In this document: positions 1 through 9,271 of the stretch, one piece after another
Numbering within the stretch: position 1 is the stretch's first letter
Layout: every line of letters begins with the position of its first letter
Assembly: GCA_021324975.1 (NCBI GenBank)
Contig: JAJPIA010000041.1
Location: 1-63,889 of the forward strand
DNA from: Bacillota bacterium
GTDB lineage: Bacteria; Sysuimicrobiota; Sysuimicrobiia; Sysuimicrobiales; Segetimicrobiaceae
DNA length: 63,889 nucleotides
Direction: 5' to 3'
Made by a program: the position numbers and the translations under genes
The notes under the pieces: model-generated
The model's database searches: none
Seen by the model: the letters and a program-made list of their open reading frames with translations, nothing else
What the model was told of the DNA's origin: nothing

Positions 1-141
1 GTCGCCGCGACGGCGATCCCGCTCAAGAAGATCAAGGCGTTCGACGAGCACGAAGTCGAAGAGTTCAAGCGGTTCCTCTCCACCGTCAAGCCCACGGATT
101 TCCTCAAACCGCAGAAAGACCGCAAGCTGGAAGAGTCGTAG
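1..141 (+). CDS. C-terminal end of an unidentified protein (partial)
   Basis: The frame is open from the first base and ends in TAG at 139-141, giving 46 residues. It is rich in Lys, Glu and Asp, with a predicted helical stretch and the tail KDRKLEES. The gene starts outside the window. No motif allows a family call. It converges on the SDR gene that follows on the other strand. Confidence 0.55.
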   Translation, partial: VAATAIPLKKIKAFDEHEVEEFKRFLSTVKPTDFLKPQKDRKLEES

Positions 142-151
142 GCGGCCGCGT

Positions 152-898
152 CTAGGCCAGCACGGCGCCGCCCGAGAGGACGAGCGTGTGGCCGGTCATG
201 TACGCGGCGGTGTCCGACGCGAGGAAGACGGCGGCGCGGGCGATCTCTTCGGGGCGCGCGAACCGCCGGAGCGGGATGCGCGCGGTGATCTGTTCGCGCT
301 CGGCGATCGTCCGGTCCGCGTGGAACGCGGTGTCGGTATAGCCGGGCGCAATGGCGTTGACGCGCACGTGCGGCGCGAGATCGCGCGCGAGGCACTTGGT
401 GAGCATCAGTACGGCGGCCTTGCTGACATTGTAGTGCAGCGCGCCGGAGCCGGGCTCGATGGCGCGCATCGATGCGATGTTGATGATCGCGCCGCCTCCC
501 TGCTTGAGCATGGCCTGCCCCGCGGCGCGCCCGGCGAAAAACGGGCCGGTCACGTGTACCGCCATCATCCGGGACCATCGCGCCGGGTCGATCTGCCAGA
601 GGCCCGCGCGGTCCACGACGCCGGCGTTGTTGACGAGGACATCCACCCGGCCGAATAGCTTCAGCGCCTTGGCGATCAACGCCTCGGCCTCCGCCGGCTC
701 GCCGACGTCGGCCTGAACCGCCACGGCTCGGCCCCCGCTCGAAATGATCGCGTCCGCCACGCCGCGCGCTTCGGCAATCGAGCGGGCCGCGTTGACCACG
801 ACCGCGGCGCCGTCGCGCGCAAACGCCTGCGCGATCGCGCGGCCGATGCCGCGGCTCGAACCGGTGACCACGATCACGCGATCGCGCGGCCGCATCAC
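152..898 (-). CDS. SDR-family oxidoreductase (3-oxoacyl-ACP reductase-like)
   Basis: A 248-residue classical short-chain dehydrogenase that should use NAD(P)H to reduce or oxidise a carbonyl/hydroxyl substrate in the cytoplasm. The cofactor motif TGSSRGIG lies at residues 12-19, NNAG near 90, the catalytic Ser in INIAS near 141, and the YNVSK Tyr/Lys pair near 156-160. The C-terminal 'YMTGHTLVLSGG' is typical of the family. A second Met follows the first, so the start may be one codon later. It overlaps the upstream DUF402 gene by ATGA, so the two are probably co-translated. FabG, glucose dehydrogenase-like or other SDR activity cannot be separated from sequence alone. Confidence 0.85.
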   Translation of the reverse strand: MMRPRDRVIVVTGSSRGIGRAIAQAFARDGAAVVVNAARSIAEARGVADAIISSGGRAVAVQADVGEPAEAEALIAKALKLFGRVDVLVNNAGVVDRAGLWQIDPARWSRMMAVHVTGPFFAGRAAGQAMLKQGGGAIINIASMRAIEPGSGALHYNVSKAAVLMLTKCLARDLAPHVRVNAIAPGYTDTAFHADRTIAEREQITARIPLRRFARPEEIARAAVFLASDTAAYMTGHTLVLSGGAVLA

Positions 899-1392
899 GA
901 CCGGGGAGGCGGGGGCGCGGCGCTATCTGCGAACCGGGCGCGCGACGCTGCTTCCACGCCGCGGATGACGTCCTCGTAGTCCCTGAGCACGCGGGCGCGC
1001 GCCGCGGCGATCTCGGGGAGCCGGCCGGCGGCGGCCGCCGGCACGCGGTCCTCATCGAGCACCTGCGCGCGGGCGTCCGGCGTGACCAGCACGTCGACCT
1101 CGAGATCGTCCCACTCCACGCGCTCGCGGTCGATACGAGTCGCCCCGCTCAGGTTGAAGTAGTACGCGAGCGTCCGGCCGTCGGGATCGATCCAGTGGTA
1201 GACGTTGTACGGCCGGTCGATCCAGTAGTACGCGACGGTGAGCGTGCCGCGGGGCAGCGCGACGCCGCCCACGGCGCCGGGGCGCTCCAGCGTATAGAGG
1301 AGGACCGCGTGGTCCGCCGCCACCTCCGCGGCGCGGCACGCGTACGTCTTGGTCGCGCCCCCCAGCGTGCGCTTGATTTCGAGGACCTGCAT
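895..1392 (-). CDS. DUF402-domain protein
   Basis: A 165-residue protein resembling the DUF402 family, which includes FomD and the nucleoside di/triphosphatase Ntdp. The core runs from about residue 25 to 120, with the strands 'TVAYYWIDRPYNVYHW' and 'YYFNLS' and the acidic segment 'WDDLEVDVLV' that in studied members binds metal. Its C-terminus is helical, then ends in a Pro/Arg tail. The ATG at 1392 places the start of the domain correctly; the open frame continues upstream but is not protein-like. It shares four bases with the SDR gene downstream. Phosphatase activity is known for family members but not proven here. Confidence 0.75.
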   Translation of the reverse strand: MQVLEIKRTLGGATKTYACRAAEVAADHAVLLYTLERPGAVGGVALPRGTLTVAYYWIDRPYNVYHWIDPDGRTLAYYFNLSGATRIDRERVEWDDLEVDVLVTPDARAQVLDEDRVPAAAAGRLPEIAAARARVLRDYEDVIRGVEAASRARFADSAAPPPPRS

Positions 1393-1645
1393 GCCACAGG
1401 ATTTTCCCCGGGGATGCCGGTCCCCTCCGTCGAGCAGCCCTGCGCACGCCATCGCGCGCGCGAGTCTGAGACGCGGCGATGCGGGGCATGCTGGGTACGA
1501 ACCTGCGCGGATTGTGTCCGTTGCCGGAAGGAGCGCGGCGCATCGGCACGAATACGCAGCGGGGCACTGCAAGGGGGCGGATACGGTCCCGGTTGGTGTG
1601 GACCGGCCGGATCGGGCGCGAGGGCGGGCCGATCCGCTACAGAAC

Positions 1646-2605
1646 ATGAGCGGGAGGCACGCGTTGACGACGCGGCACCTGGGTCTAGCACTGATCGCGT
1701 GCGGATGCGCGGTGCTCGTACCGCTGGCCGCACGCGCCGATGCAGCGTCGGAATATGTGGTGCAGGCCGGCGACACGCCGTGGTCGATCGCGGGCCACCT
1801 GCACATCGGGGTTCGCGACCTCCTCTCCGCAAACCACCTCGGTGGGCACTCGACGATCCGCCCGGGACAGCGGTTGATCGTGCCGGGCCCTCAGGGCGCG
1901 GCGGCGCCGTCGCATTCCGCATCCACCGCGTATGTCGTCCGGCCGGGTGACACGCTCTCCGGTATCGCGGCTCATCTCGGTCTCGGCGTGAACGCGCTGG
2001 CGTCGGCCAATCACCTCGCGCTCACGACGCCGATCCGGTCCGGCGAGGCCCTCGCGGTTCCCGCTTCCGCGGCGCCCGCGCACGCGGCAGCCGCCTCGTC
2101 GGAGGCCTCGTCGCCCGAGCATCACGCTCAGGCGGCGGCGATCATCAAGCCCGCCCCCGCGGGCCCGACGCCGCCGGCGCCGATCGTCGAGACGCGGATC
2201 CTCTCCACGCCCGTCCGTACCGCGCTGCCGTCGCGCGGTGCCGCGTTTACGTCCGCGGTGGTGCGCACGGCGCTGCGGTACCTGGGGCGGCCGTACCGCT
2301 GGGCCGGCGTCGGAAACACGGGCTTCGATTGCTCCGGTCTGGTGGAGTCTGTGTTCGCCGCGGTCGGGCTCAGGTTGCCGCACTCTTCGTACGGCCAGTT
2401 CCAAGCCGGCATCGCCGTGCCGCGTTGGGCGCTCGCGGCCGGGGATCTCGTCTTCTTTCACACCTACGGATCCGGTGCGTCCCACGTGGGGATCTACCTC
2501 GGCGCCAACCGGTTCATCCACGCCGAGAGCCGGCGCGGTGTGACCGTGTCCTCCATGCTCGAGCCGTACTACTCTGTGCGCTACCTCGGAGCCCGCCGCA
2601 TCTAG
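1646..2605 (+). CDS. Secreted LysM-LysM-NlpC/P60 cell-wall hydrolase
   Basis: A 319-residue exported peptidoglycan endopeptidase. A signal peptide (residues 1-35, ending near ARADA) is followed by two LysM modules (about 36-80 and 95-140, each with a YVV.(A/P)GDT start), an Ala/Pro-rich linker, and a C-terminal NlpC/P60 domain. The catalytic Cys is in FDCSG, the His in SHVGIYLG, and the third polar residue in FIHAES. Enzymes of this type cut stem peptides between D-Glu and the diamino acid. ATG 1646 was chosen because it begins the signal peptide; in-frame sequence upstream is not coding-like. The location next to murT/gatD fits a cell-envelope role. Confidence 0.9.
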   Translation: MSGRHALTTRHLGLALIACGCAVLVPLAARADAASEYVVQAGDTPWSIAGHLHIGVRDLLSANHLGGHSTIRPGQRLIVPGPQGAAAPSHSASTAYVVRPGDTLSGIAAHLGLGVNALASANHLALTTPIRSGEALAVPASAAPAHAAAASSEASSPEHHAQAAAIIKPAPAGPTPPAPIVETRILSTPVRTALPSRGAAFTSAVVRTALRYLGRPYRWAGVGNTGFDCSGLVESVFAAVGLRLPHSSYGQFQAGIAVPRWALAAGDLVFFHTYGSGASHVGIYLGANRFIHAESRRGVTVSSMLEPYYSVRYLGARRI

Positions 2606-2731
2606 CCCACTCCATTCATGAGCGCCGGCAGGGGCCGCTCGCATCCAGCGTGTGCGCGTCGTCGTGTGAGGATCGCCGATGCCGAGCACGCGGCGGCGCC
2701 CCGGGGCGCAGGGCCCCGGGGTGAAGAGCGC

Positions 2732-4123
2732 GTGCGCCCGCGCCTCACGGCGGCGATCGCGCTCGGGAAGGCCACCGCGACGTTGAGCCGGGCGCTGGGG
2801 TGGGGCGGCGGGACCACCGTCCCAGGCCGGGTCGCCCGCGTGGTCGAGCCCAACGTGGTCGCGCTGCTCTCCGCGCGCCTCCGCCTGGGCAGCGTGGTGG
2901 TGGCGGGGACGAACGGGAAGACCACAACCGCGCACCTGCTCGCGCATATCATGCGGGCACGGGGGCGTTCCCCGGTCCACAACCGCGCCGGCGCGAACCT
3001 GGCGGCCGGCATCGCCTCTGCGCTCGTGGCGCATGCGGACGTGCTCGGCCGTCCACGCGGTGATCTCGGCATTTTCGAGGTCGACGAAGCGACGGTGCCG
3101 CGCGTCGTGCCGGCGATCGCGCCGCGCACCGCGGTGTTCCTCAACCTGTTCCGGGATCAGCTCGACCGCTATGGGGAGATCGACGCGATCGCCGGGCTGT
3201 GGCGGTCCGGGGGCGCGGGGTGGGCGCGCGATCTCGGGGTCGTGGCCAATGCCGATGATCCGCTCGTGGCCGACGCCGTGCGCGACCTGCCGGGCCGGCT
3301 CGTGCCGTTTGGCATCGAGGACGAGCGCCACGGGCGTCCCGCGCTGGAACACACGGCCGAGGCCCGATACTGCTACCGCTGCGGGACCGCGTACGTCTAC
3401 ACCGTCACGTATTTCGGCCACATGGGCCGCTGGCGGTGCCCGGGGTGCGGCGCCGCCCGCCCCGAGCCCGAGTTCACGGCCTGCGACCTCGCCCCGCTCG
3501 CGCCGGACGGCAGCGAATTTGCGATCCGCGAGCGGGAGACCGGCGGCGTCGCGCGGGTCCGCACGGTTCTGCCCGGCCTCTACAACGTGTACAATGTGCT
3601 CGCCGCGGTCGCCGCGGCGCGCTCGCTGGGCGTGCCGCTTGATGCGGCGGCGGCGGCGGTCGCGTCGTTTGCGCCCGCCTTCGGCCGCGCAGAGCGCGTC
3701 CTGGTGGACGGTCGCGAGGTGCGCCTCCTGCTCGTCAAGAATCCGGCAGGGTTCAACGAGGTGCTGCGCGTCGTGCTGTCGGAGGGGCCGCTGCCGGTCG
3801 TGCTGATCGCGATCAACGACCGGACCGCGGACGGGCGTGACGTCTCGTGGCTCTGGGACGTGGACGCGGAGATGCTGGTCGGCCGCGCCACGCGCGCGGT
3901 GGTGACCGGGCTCCGCGCCGGCGACATGGCGCTCCGCCTGCACTACGCCGGCCTGCCGCGCGACGCGATCGAGGTCGAGCCGGCCTACGACCACGCCCTG
4001 AGGCGCGCGCTGGATCTCGCGGCGGGCGGCCGGCTGTACGTGCTGCCGACGTACACGGCGATGCTGGCGCTTCGCGCCGTGCTGCAACGGTGGGGCGTGG
4101 TGAGGGGGTTTTGGGAGACGTGA
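2732..4123 (+). CDS. murT: Lipid II isoglutaminyl synthase, MurT subunit
   Basis: The Mur-ligase-like subunit that, with GatD, amidates the alpha-carboxyl of D-Glu in lipid II. The P-loop GTNGKTTT lies near residue 55, a Mur-ligase central domain follows, and a four-Cys ribbon (CYRCG...CPGCG, about residues 214-240) is inserted as in known MurT. The C-terminal half ends in a typical DUF1727-like domain. GTG 2732 gives an N-terminus that lines up with characterised MurT; an ATG at 2618 would add 38 Arg/Ala-rich residues. Its stop overlaps the GatD start. MurT/GatD occurs in Firmicutes, Actinobacteria and some Chloroflexi, which informs the taxonomic guess. Confidence 0.93.
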   Translation: MRPRLTAAIALGKATATLSRALGWGGGTTVPGRVARVVEPNVVALLSARLRLGSVVVAGTNGKTTTAHLLAHIMRARGRSPVHNRAGANLAAGIASALVAHADVLGRPRGDLGIFEVDEATVPRVVPAIAPRTAVFLNLFRDQLDRYGEIDAIAGLWRSGGAGWARDLGVVANADDPLVADAVRDLPGRLVPFGIEDERHGRPALEHTAEARYCYRCGTAYVYTVTYFGHMGRWRCPGCGAARPEPEFTACDLAPLAPDGSEFAIRERETGGVARVRTVLPGLYNVYNVLAAVAAARSLGVPLDAAAAAVASFAPAFGRAERVLVDGREVRLLLVKNPAGFNEVLRVVLSEGPLPVVLIAINDRTADGRDVSWLWDVDAEMLVGRATRAVVTGLRAGDMALRLHYAGLPRDAIEVEPAYDHALRRALDLAAGGRLYVLPTYTAMLALRAVLQRWGVVRGFWET

Positions 4124-4869
4124 CGCCGGTGCTGCGTATCTGCCATCTGTACCCCGATCTCCTGAACCTGTACGGGGACCGCGGCAACATCATGGTCCTC
4201 GCGCAGCGCGCGCGGTGGCGCGGGGTCGACGTGGCGATCGTGGAGGTCACGCTCGGGGGCACGGCGCCGAGCGACGCGGACCTCTATTTCCTCGGCGGCG
4301 GTGAAGACCGCCAGCAGCGCATCGCGGCGGACGACCTCGCGGCGCGGCAGGGCGGCCCGCTCACCGATGCCGCGGCCGCAGGCGCGGTCGTGCTCGGCGT
4401 CTGCGGCGGCTACCAGCTCTTGGGACGCTTCTACCGCCCCGCCGGCGGCGGCGATCTTCCGGGGGTCGGGCTGCTCGACCTGTGGACGGAGCACCCCGGC
4501 GCCGGATCGCCGAGGCTCATCGGCAACCTGGTCGTGCAGCCGGCCGGCGACGGCCCCGCGCTGATCGGCTTCGAGAACCACGGGGGCCGTACGTATCTCG
4601 GGCCCGGCGCCAGGCCGCTCGGCCGCGTCGTCTCCGGATTCGGCAACAACGGCCGGGACGGCGGCGAAGGCGCGGTGGCGGCGCGCGTGTACGGGACGTA
4701 CCTTCACGGCCCGCTGCTTCCGAAGAATCCGGTGTTTGCGGACCGGCTGATCCGGGAGGCGATGGAACGTCGCTACCCGGGCTGTGAGCTCGCCCCGTTG
4801 CCGGAGGTGCTGGAGGAGCAAGCGCGGGCCTCCGTGCTCACCCGGACTGGACGGCCCGCGGGCGCGTGA
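4120..4869 (+). CDS. gatD: Lipid II isoglutaminyl synthase, glutaminase subunit GatD
   Basis: A 249-residue CobB/CobQ-type class I glutamine amidotransferase that supplies ammonia to MurT. The nucleophile is Cys95 in GVCGGYQLLG and the catalytic His is in TYLHGPLLPKNP. The N-terminal 'LYPDLLNLYGDRGN' is a hallmark of the family. GTG 4120 overlaps the murT stop codon; a TTG nine bases upstream is the alternative. It overlaps the next gene by GTGA. The paired arrangement and intact active site make the function secure. Confidence 0.93.
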   Translation: MTPVLRICHLYPDLLNLYGDRGNIMVLAQRARWRGVDVAIVEVTLGGTAPSDADLYFLGGGEDRQQRIAADDLAARQGGPLTDAAAAGAVVLGVCGGYQLLGRFYRPAGGGDLPGVGLLDLWTEHPGAGSPRLIGNLVVQPAGDGPALIGFENHGGRTYLGPGARPLGRVVSGFGNNGRDGGEGAVAARVYGTYLHGPLLPKNPVFADRLIREAMERRYPGCELAPLPEVLEEQARASVLTRTGRPAGA

Positions 4870-6146
4870 GCGCGCCCGGCGGCGGCGGGGACGGCCCGCC
4901 GCACGAGGCCGCCGCGCCGGCCCCGGCGGAGGTGCGCGCCGCCGGCGCGCTGTACGGGCTTGCGGCCGTGATGGGCATCGCCGAGCTGGGCTTCGCGACG
5001 AACATCCCGCTCCTGCCGCTGTATCTCAAGGAGCAGCTCGGCGCCAGCGCCGCGCTCGTCGGGATCGTCGTGGCCACGTTTGCCGGTATCGAGACGGTCT
5101 GCAAGACGTTGTGGGGCGGTGTGGCCGACCGGATCGGGCGCCGGCCCGTCGTCGTCGGCGGGCTGCTCGTGAGCAGTCTTGCGCCGCTCCTCATGTCGGT
5201 CCTCCGCGTGCCGCTGCTGTTTGTTCCGCTGCGTCTCGTCGACGGCACGGGCAGCGCGGCGGTGTGGCCGTCGATCGCGGCATCGATTGCGGACCGCACG
5301 CGGAGGGTCCGCCGCGCCGCGGCCATGGGCACCCTCAACATGTTCTTTCTGTCGGGCCTCGCGCTCGGCCCGAGCCTGGGCCTGTACGTCGCCGGCGCGC
5401 TGCGCGATTACCGGGCGGGATTCTATGTGGCGAGCGCGCTGCTGCTCTCGGCGGCGGCGCTCGCGTCGCGGGTGCTCGGCGTGCGTGCGGCCGGGAGCGA
5501 GTCGCGGGGTGATGCGGGCTTACGCGGCGGCGCCGAGCGGTACGGCGCGCTGGTGCGCAGCGTCGCCGCCTCGCCGCGGTTCGGCGCGATGCTCGCGGTG
5601 GCGTTTCTGCAGACGTTTGGCATCGGGCTGCTGGCCCCGATCCTCCCCATCTACGCGCACGAGGTCGTGGGGTTGAGCGACCAGGCGCTCGGCCTCGTGT
5701 TCCTGGGCATCGTGCTGGCCGTGGCCGCGGCGTCGATCCCCGGCGGCCGCCTCGCGGACCGCATGGGCAAGCCGCGGATCGTGGCCTGGGGCATGGGGAT
5801 GGCGAGCGCGGGCATGTGGCTGTTGCCGCTGGCCGGGCGCGGGAACTTCGTCGTGCTCGGCGCCGCCGCGGCGATGCTTGGCGCCAGCTATGCGCTCTCG
5901 GCGCCGGCATGGCTTGCGCTCGTGAGCGAGGCCGCGCCCGCCGCGGCCACGGCCACGGTCATGGGCGTGTCGGAAACCGCGCAGGGCGCGGGGTTCGTCG
6001 TCGGACCGGCCCTCGGGGGGCTCCTCTACGATCGCTTCGGCCCGCACGCGCCGTTTGTGGGCAGCGCCGTGCTCCTGACCGTGGGCGCGGCGCTGGCCGT
6101 GAGCGTCGTGCGATGGCGGCCCGGACGGCCGCAGACGGTGCGCTGA
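4866..6146 (+). CDS. MFS transporter
   Basis: A 426-residue major facilitator protein with 12 predicted membrane segments. The loop 2-3 motif appears as GGVADRIGRRPVVV (residues 78-91) and is repeated in weaker form in the second half (GGRLADRMGKPRIV). The first 35 residues are a Gly/Pro/Ala-rich cytoplasmic tail. The start GTG overlaps the gatD stop codon, so it belongs to the murT-gatD operon. The relation to the TetA/multidrug-type branch is only approximate, and the substrate is unknown. A role in exporting or importing an envelope-related compound is suggested only by position. Confidence 0.85.
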   Translation: MSAPGGGGDGPPHEAAAPAPAEVRAAGALYGLAAVMGIAELGFATNIPLLPLYLKEQLGASAALVGIVVATFAGIETVCKTLWGGVADRIGRRPVVVGGLLVSSLAPLLMSVLRVPLLFVPLRLVDGTGSAAVWPSIAASIADRTRRVRRAAAMGTLNMFFLSGLALGPSLGLYVAGALRDYRAGFYVASALLLSAAALASRVLGVRAAGSESRGDAGLRGGAERYGALVRSVAASPRFGAMLAVAFLQTFGIGLLAPILPIYAHEVVGLSDQALGLVFLGIVLAVAAASIPGGRLADRMGKPRIVAWGMGMASAGMWLLPLAGRGNFVVLGAAAAMLGASYALSAPAWLALVSEAAPAAATATVMGVSETAQGAGFVVGPALGGLLYDRFGPHAPFVGSAVLLTVGAALAVSVVRWRPGRPQTVR

Positions 6147-6245
6147 GCCCGGTGCACCGCGCAGCGCCCGCCTGGCCGACGTGATGCCGGGGGGACCGGC
6201 CGCCGCGCCGGCGAATGCGTTCGGGGAAACCGGGGGGAGGCGAGC

Positions 6246-6575
6246 GTGAGCGCAACCTCGCGGGTGAGACGCGGCAGTATCATGGGCGCGATCGGCTGGA
6301 TGTTCCTCATTTCGGTCCTGCTGTTCTGGCTTCCGGGGGTGGGGCCGTTTATTGCCGGCGTCGTCGGCGGCCGCAAGGCCGGCGGCGTCGGCGGCGCGAT
6401 TGTCGCGGTGATCTTGCCGGCGCTGTGCCTCGGCGGCGCGCTCCTCGTGCTGGGGACGATGCTGACGGGGATCCCGTTGCTCGGGATGGTCGCCGGCGCC
6501 GGCACAGCCGTGCTCCTGCTGCTCCACGCAGGCCCCCTCCTGCTCGGGGCGATCGTCGGCGGCCTGACGGCGTAG
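6246..6575 (+). CDS. Small membrane protein of unknown function
   Basis: A 109-residue protein with about three hydrophobic segments (residues 15-40, 46-72, 76-105) rich in Gly, Leu, Val and Ala. Gly-rich pairs such as VVGGRKAGGVGGAI resemble the small DUF5518-like membrane proteins, but I cannot assign a family. The GTG start follows a GGGGGAGGCGAGC ribosome-binding region. It lies 99 bases after the MFS gene and converges on menA. Confidence 0.6.
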   Translation: MSATSRVRRGSIMGAIGWMFLISVLLFWLPGVGPFIAGVVGGRKAGGVGGAIVAVILPALCLGGALLVLGTMLTGIPLLGMVAGAGTAVLLLLHAGPLLLGAIVGGLTA

Positions 6576-6583
6576 CGGGGATC

Positions 6584-7513
6584 CTAGGGCCAGAGCGGCA
6601 GGAGCGCCAGCGCGATGAGGAGGCCGACCCGCTGGTGCAGCAGCGCGGTGCCGCGCAGCGCCCGGCGCGTGAGGGTCCGCGGATCGGCGTCGTCACGCAC
6701 CGCGCGCCAGGTGCGTACGGCCAGCGGCAGCGTGAGAAACGCGAGGAGTGAGAGCGGGGGGAGCGCGCGCGCGGCGATGCCCGCTCCCACGGCCGCGTAG
6801 GCCGCGACGACAAGCGCCGCGTACTCGATCCGGGTGGCGGCGGGGCCGATCGCGGTGGCGAGCGTCCGCTTGCCGCGGGCGCGGTCGTCCGCCAGATCCC
6901 GCAGGTTGTTCACGACCAGGATCGCGGTCACCAGCGCGGCAACGGGCACGGACGCCCAGACGCCGGCGGCCGGCACCGCCCGCGCCTGCACGTAGTACGT
7001 CGCCAGCACCATCACGGGACCCATGAAGACAAAGACCACGGCGTCCCCGAGGCCAACGTAGCCGAGCGGCAGCGGACCGCCCGTGTACGCGTACCCGGCG
7101 AGCACGCTGAGCGCGCCCACCGCGAGGATCGGCCACCCGGCGACCGCGACGAGGCCGAGGCCGAGGAGGCTCCCGGCGCCGAGCAAGGCAAGCCCGCCCG
7201 CGAGCACAGCGCGCGGCGCAAGCAGCCCGCGCTGGATCACGCCGCTCGGCCCGATCGACTCCGCGGTGTCAACGCCGCGCACGTGGTCGTAATAGTCGTT
7301 GAGCAGGTTGGTGCCGGCGTGAATGGCGACGGAGGCGATGAGCGTCACGGCAAACAGCCATGGGGAGAACCGGCCGGCGCGGAGCGCCAGGGCCGATCCG
7401 ACGAGGACCGGCGTGGCCGATGCCGTGAACGAGTACGGCCGCACGGCCAGCCACCACGTGCCGAGCGCCGTTGCCGCGGCGTTGTGCGGACGGCCCGCGT
7501 CCCCGGCCGTCAC
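6584..7513 (-). CDS. menA: UbiA-family prenyltransferase, probable 1,4-dihydroxy-2-naphthoate polyprenyltransferase
   Basis: An integral membrane prenyltransferase of about 309 residues. The first Asp-rich motif is NLLNDYYDHVRGVD (near residue 62), a segment typical of MenA, and the second Asp-rich site is NNLRDLADDRARGKR (near residue 200). About eight membrane helices are predicted. It would attach the polyprenyl tail in menaquinone synthesis. GTG 7513 was chosen because the upstream in-frame ATG (7597) would run into the divergent VOC gene. No other men gene is in the window, so a related UbiA reaction cannot be excluded. Confidence 0.82.
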   Translation of the reverse strand: MTAGDAGRPHNAAATALGTWWLAVRPYSFTASATPVLVGSALALRAGRFSPWLFAVTLIASVAIHAGTNLLNDYYDHVRGVDTAESIGPSGVIQRGLLAPRAVLAGGLALLGAGSLLGLGLVAVAGWPILAVGALSVLAGYAYTGGPLPLGYVGLGDAVVFVFMGPVMVLATYYVQARAVPAAGVWASVPVAALVTAILVVNNLRDLADDRARGKRTLATAIGPAATRIEYAALVVAAYAAVGAGIAARALPPLSLLAFLTLPLAVRTWRAVRDDADPRTLTRRALRGTALLHQRVGLLIALALLPLWP

Positions 7514-7589
7514 GCCCGCGCGGTAGGGAACCGCGGAAGCATCGGGAAGTTGATCGCGGGCCGAACCATGAGCACGAGGATAGGGTAGG

Positions 7590-8333
7590 ATGGGCATGAT
7601 GTCAACCGAACGGCCGCTCACGCACCTGACGTTCATCACAGCGCACGGGCGGTTCGCCGGCGCGGTGCCGGCCGGTGGCGTGTTTCACGAAGCGCTGGAG
7701 CGCCTGCTGCCGGAGGAGTTGCGCGTGGGACGGCGGCTCACGATCCGCACGCCCGGCGGCGACGCTGTCTACCCGGACATGTTCGTCGGTGAAACCGTGT
7801 CGCACTTTCGCACCGCGGAGTTCGCGCTGCGCTCGGAGCCGCTGCGGCCCGGCGTGCGGCCGTGGCGCACGCTCGGGATCGATCACATCGCGCTCGCGGT
7901 CGCGGACCGCGGCGATGCGCGCCGGTTCCTCGAGGACGGCTTGGGGCTGCGGGTCGTGCGCGACGATGCCCACCAGACGGTCCTCACCACGGGGTTGACC
8001 GCGGTGTTCTTGTTCGACGCGGTTTCCGGCCCGCTGAATCCCGGGATCCCGTCGCGGACGCACCATTTGGGCTTCGTCGTGGACGATCTGGATGCCGCGT
8101 GGCAGCATGTGCGCGCGCGGGGATTTGCCTCCGACTACATGGTGCTCGAGCGCGATGAGCGCTGGTCGCTGTACTTCTTCTATCAAAACGGCGACGTGCG
8201 GTTCATGATTCAGCTCTCCGAGATCAAGCCCGATCACCGCGGCTTCGACCGGCCGGCGGCGTTCACGGACAGGATGTTCGACTACGGCCGGCACCGGTAC
8301 GGCGTGCGGTTCGATTCCGATTCGTCGGCGTAG
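7590..8333 (+). CDS. VOC (glyoxalase/bleomycin-resistance fold) protein
   Basis: A 247-residue protein whose central part (about 93-205) is a vicinal-oxygen-chelate domain, beginning 'GIDHIALAVAD' and containing 'THHLGFVVDDLDAAW' and a metal-binding-type Glu/His pattern. The N-terminal 90 residues are an additional region I do not recognise. The start ATG has a GGGTAGGATGGGC context and neighbouring in-frame ATGs. It is divergent from menA with a gap of about 76 bases. Dioxygenase, lyase or isomerase activity are all possible for VOC proteins. Confidence 0.7.
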   Translation: MGMMSTERPLTHLTFITAHGRFAGAVPAGGVFHEALERLLPEELRVGRRLTIRTPGGDAVYPDMFVGETVSHFRTAEFALRSEPLRPGVRPWRTLGIDHIALAVADRGDARRFLEDGLGLRVVRDDAHQTVLTTGLTAVFLFDAVSGPLNPGIPSRTHHLGFVVDDLDAAWQHVRARGFASDYMVLERDERWSLYFFYQNGDVRFMIQLSEIKPDHRGFDRPAAFTDRMFDYGRHRYGVRFDSDSSA

Positions 8334-8454
8334 GCGGGACCGGCCGCAGGGCTCGGCCGCCACCCCGGTACGTCGCGGACGGCGGGTGGGATAGTGAGTA
8401 TGTGGCCGGCCGTGCGCCGGCACGATCATGCTGCGTGAATGGCGAGGGTCGGCG

Positions 8455-9192
8455 ATGGTGCGCGCGTTGAGAGCGGTCGCGATGATCGGATGCCTGCTTG
8501 CGGGAGGCGGGGCCGCGCACGGCGCCGCGGCCCCGCCCGTGGATCAGAATACGCTGCAGGGCGTCTTTGGCCACCTCCTGGGCAGCCCGCCGGTCGTGCG
8601 CCTCGCCGCGGTGTTCGATCCGCAGGCGGGGGACTACGAGCGCGTCAACGTCTACGCCGAGCACGCCGCGATTCAAGGGCTCCGCGTCGACCAGTTGTGG
8701 ATCCGGCTGCTCGGGGCGAGCTTCGATGCGGCGCAACTCCGGCAGGGGGCGCTCAAGGTGCTCGCGGTTCGCGACAGCGCGGTGTACGGCCGCGTGGCCA
8801 CATCCAGCGTGGAGGAGTTTCTCAACCACGAGAGTGCCGTGCGCGACGCCAAGGTGAGCGAGGCCGGCGACGCGACCGCGGTCGAAGGCACGGTCGTGTA
8901 CCAGGGCCTCCCCACGCACGTGCAGATGCGCGGGGTGTTTCAGGTCTACGGGCAGCCGGAGGTCTTCTTTCACATTCAGTCGCTGGTGGTCGACTCGGTG
9001 CCCATGCCCGCGGCCGTGGCCAGCCAATTCGAGCGTCAGATCAATCCGATCCTGGATCTGCGCGGCTGGCCCGTGGCATTTCCGCTCCGCACGTTCCGGC
9101 AGACCGGCAACGCGTTTGTCTTGAGCAGCCAGGCGGACTTGTCACAGCCCTGTGACGCCTGCGGCGGCGCGCCGGTGCAACTCAAGCCGTAG
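8455..9192 (+). CDS. Exported LmeA/DUF2993-like protein
   Basis: A protein of about 245 residues with a cleavable signal peptide (hydrophobic core ending AHGA). The rest is strand-rich; the segments 'EGTVVYQGLPTHVQMRGVF' and 'INPILDLRGWPVAFPLRTF' resemble the DUF2993/LmeA lipid-binding family, which has a tubular lipid-transfer-like fold. Two Cys near the C-terminus (PCDAC) may form a disulfide. ATG 8455 follows GAGGG at about eight bases; an in-frame ATG at 8428 would add nine residues. The family match is by eye and tentative. Confidence 0.6.
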   Translation: MVRALRAVAMIGCLLAGGGAAHGAAAPPVDQNTLQGVFGHLLGSPPVVRLAAVFDPQAGDYERVNVYAEHAAIQGLRVDQLWIRLLGASFDAAQLRQGALKVLAVRDSAVYGRVATSSVEEFLNHESAVRDAKVSEAGDATAVEGTVVYQGLPTHVQMRGVFQVYGQPEVFFHIQSLVVDSVPMPAAVASQFERQINPILDLRGWPVAFPLRTFRQTGNAFVLSSQADLSQPCDACGGAPVQLKP

Positions 9193-9271
9193 GCGGCGCG
9201 CGCCCTCGTAGCGCGCGTCACGCGTCCGTCGGGTTCACAACACATTCACGGGACGTTCACACGCCCTCGGC

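Noticed and set aside
1685-4087. Open minus-strand frame of about 800 codons opposite the LysM protein and murT
   Set aside because: Arg/His-rich translation without any motif, and it covers two confidently identified genes on the other strand.
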